Positions 4,946 through 5,762 of a stretch of DNA of 5,762 bases are shown here, piece after piece. The first letter of the stretch is position 1, and every line of letters begins with the position of its first letter. This stretch comes from Pseudomonadota bacterium (GTDB lineage Bacteria > Pseudomonadota > Alphaproteobacteria > Rhizobiales > Kaistiaceae). Where the stretch lies: positions 1 through 5,762 of the forward strand of contig JAEZEN010000482.1 of NCBI GenBank assembly GCA_023433185.1, given 5' to 3'. The notes beneath the pieces were generated by a model. It did no database searches, was not told where the DNA came from, and saw nothing but the letters and a program-made list of their open reading frames with translations. A program made the translations under genes and the position numbers.

Positions 4946-5710
4946 GTGAAAACAAGCATCATCGCGCTCGTCGCGCTGGCGACAGCGTTCGTCATTCCCA
5001 TGCCGTCAGCGTCGGCGTCCGGCAAGACGCTGCAGGCCTATCGGCACATCCAGTTGAACGGCCACCGCGTCAAGTGGGGCGTCCCGCTGGCCGGAGTCGG
5101 TGCCGTCGTGACCTATGCAACGCTGGATGCCCCGCTCCGGTTCCCGGAAGCGCGAAATTGTCGTTCGATGGTGCCGATGACGTCGCTCCTACAGAGCACC
5201 GGCATCACGCAGAGCGCGTTCGAGGTGGAACTCCGTACCGCCTTCGACCTGTGGAGCGCCGTCGCCGACATCCGGTTCGTCCGCGCCACGCACCCAGACG
5301 CCGCCGACATCCTCATCGGCGCTCAGGCCGAGCCCCGGGGGCGTGCCTTCACGAACATCGAGTTCGACAGTGCGGGCACCCCGGGCGGGATCCGCGAGCT
5401 CACCCGCTCGACCATCTGCTTCAGCCCCGCCGAGCGCTGGAAGATCGGGTTCGACGGCAACCTCGACGTCTACGACCTTCGCTACACGCTGCTCCACGAG
5501 ATCGGCCATGCGATCGGTCTCGACCATCCGGCCATCGACAGCCAGTTGATGGATTTCCGCTACAGTGAGCGCTTCCGGACGCCGCAGCGCGGCGACGTCA
5601 TGGGCGTCGCCGCCCTCTACGGCCCAAGCGGAACACCGACAGCGTCAGTCCAGGACGACAGGCAGGGGATCGTCAGGGTGCGGGCCCAGAGAATGCGGAG
5701 CGGCGGCTGA
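4946..5710 (+). CDS. Secreted matrixin-type zinc metalloprotease
   Basis: This is a 254-residue predicted exported protease of the metzincin group (matrixin-like, peptidase M10-type fold). Residues 1-24 form a Sec signal peptide (VKTSIIALVALATAFVIPMP, cleavage likely after ASA near 24). The catalytic domain runs from about 50 to 226: AFDLWSAVADIRF (99-111) and ADILIGAQ (120-127) are typical matrixin strands. The zinc site is HEIGHAIGLDH, with ligands H184, H188 and H194 and catalytic E185. The Met-turn methionine is M202 in QLMDFRY, and DVMGVAALYG (217-226) ends the domain. Only two cysteines, C72 and C158, are present, so a disulfide is possible. No PRCGxPD cysteine switch or hemopexin, RTX or peptidoglycan-binding domain is seen. 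The GTG at 4946 has CGGGAA about 8 bases upstream and places the signal peptide at the N-terminus. It is divergent from the GNAT/ATP-grasp pair. The substrate is unknown. Confidence 0.88.
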   Translation: MKTSIIALVALATAFVIPMPSASASGKTLQAYRHIQLNGHRVKWGVPLAGVGAVVTYATLDAPLRFPEARNCRSMVPMTSLLQSTGITQSAFEVELRTAFDLWSAVADIRFVRATHPDAADILIGAQAEPRGRAFTNIEFDSAGTPGGIRELTRSTICFSPAERWKIGFDGNLDVYDLRYTLLHEIGHAIGLDHPAIDSQLMDFRYSERFRTPQRGDVMGVAALYGPSGTPTASVQDDRQGIVRVRAQRMRSGG

Positions 5711-5740
5711 CACCGCCACAAACCCGGGAAGACCGCCCCC

Positions 5741-5754
5741 GCCCCCGCGGGGGC
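5741..5754 (+). terminator. Possible GC hairpin after the metalloprotease gene
   Basis: GCCCCCGCGGGGGC is a perfect 14-base palindrome that can fold as a 5-bp GC stem with a CGCG loop, starting 31 bases past the stop codon. The next bases are AGCCCCCA, with no T run before the window ends, so it is at best a Rho-independent-like structure of uncertain strength. Confidence 0.3.
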
Positions 5755-5762
5755 AGCCCCCA

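Noticed and set aside
5741..5762. The terminal GC-rich palindrome as a repeat or attachment site
   Set aside because: No second copy is seen in the window, and low-complexity C and G runs readily produce such symmetry.

Overview
The window is GC-rich (roughly two-thirds G+C by eye). It reads as chromosomal DNA of an alphaproteobacterium, most likely Hyphomicrobiales (Rhizobiales). This rests on the protein styles (a 69-residue CspA-type protein, a matrixin-type secreted protease, a GNAT/RimK-like pair), the frequent GTG/TTG starts and the scattered GANTC sites. I cannot name a genus. No rRNA, tRNA, CRISPR array, transposase or phage gene is visible.

Layout from left to right. A DoxX-family membrane protein (68-466, minus) lies downstream of a stand-alone cyclic-nucleotide-binding protein (630-1127, minus). 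The 163-base gap between them holds three symmetric DNA elements on and around a candidate promoter. A Dabb-domain gene (1261-1551, plus) diverges from the nucleotide-binding gene. It converges 19 bases away on a small basic protein gene (1571-1801, minus), which follows a CspA-type cold-shock gene (1924-2133, minus). A strong intrinsic terminator separates these two and ends just 22 bases before the small gene's start codon. Upstream of csp is a 240-base leader/intergenic stretch, then a small lipoprotein gene (2374-2700, minus).

The right half holds a tightly coupled pair on the minus strand: a RimI-like GNAT acetyltransferase (4249-4737) followed after 3 bases by a 485-residue RimK-like ATP-grasp ligase with an RLAN-type N-terminal region (2788-4245). 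A secreted matrixin-type zinc metalloprotease (4946-5710, plus) is read divergently from them across about 208 bases.

The most interesting reading is functional. The GNAT plus RLAN/ATP-grasp pair is predicted to make or attach a peptide-like or amide product whose identity is unknown, and the neighbouring exported protease may or may not belong to the same pathway. The second point of interest is the csp terminator followed immediately by a small gene, which could be a readthrough switch. The remaining genes look like ordinary housekeeping or stress-accessory functions.
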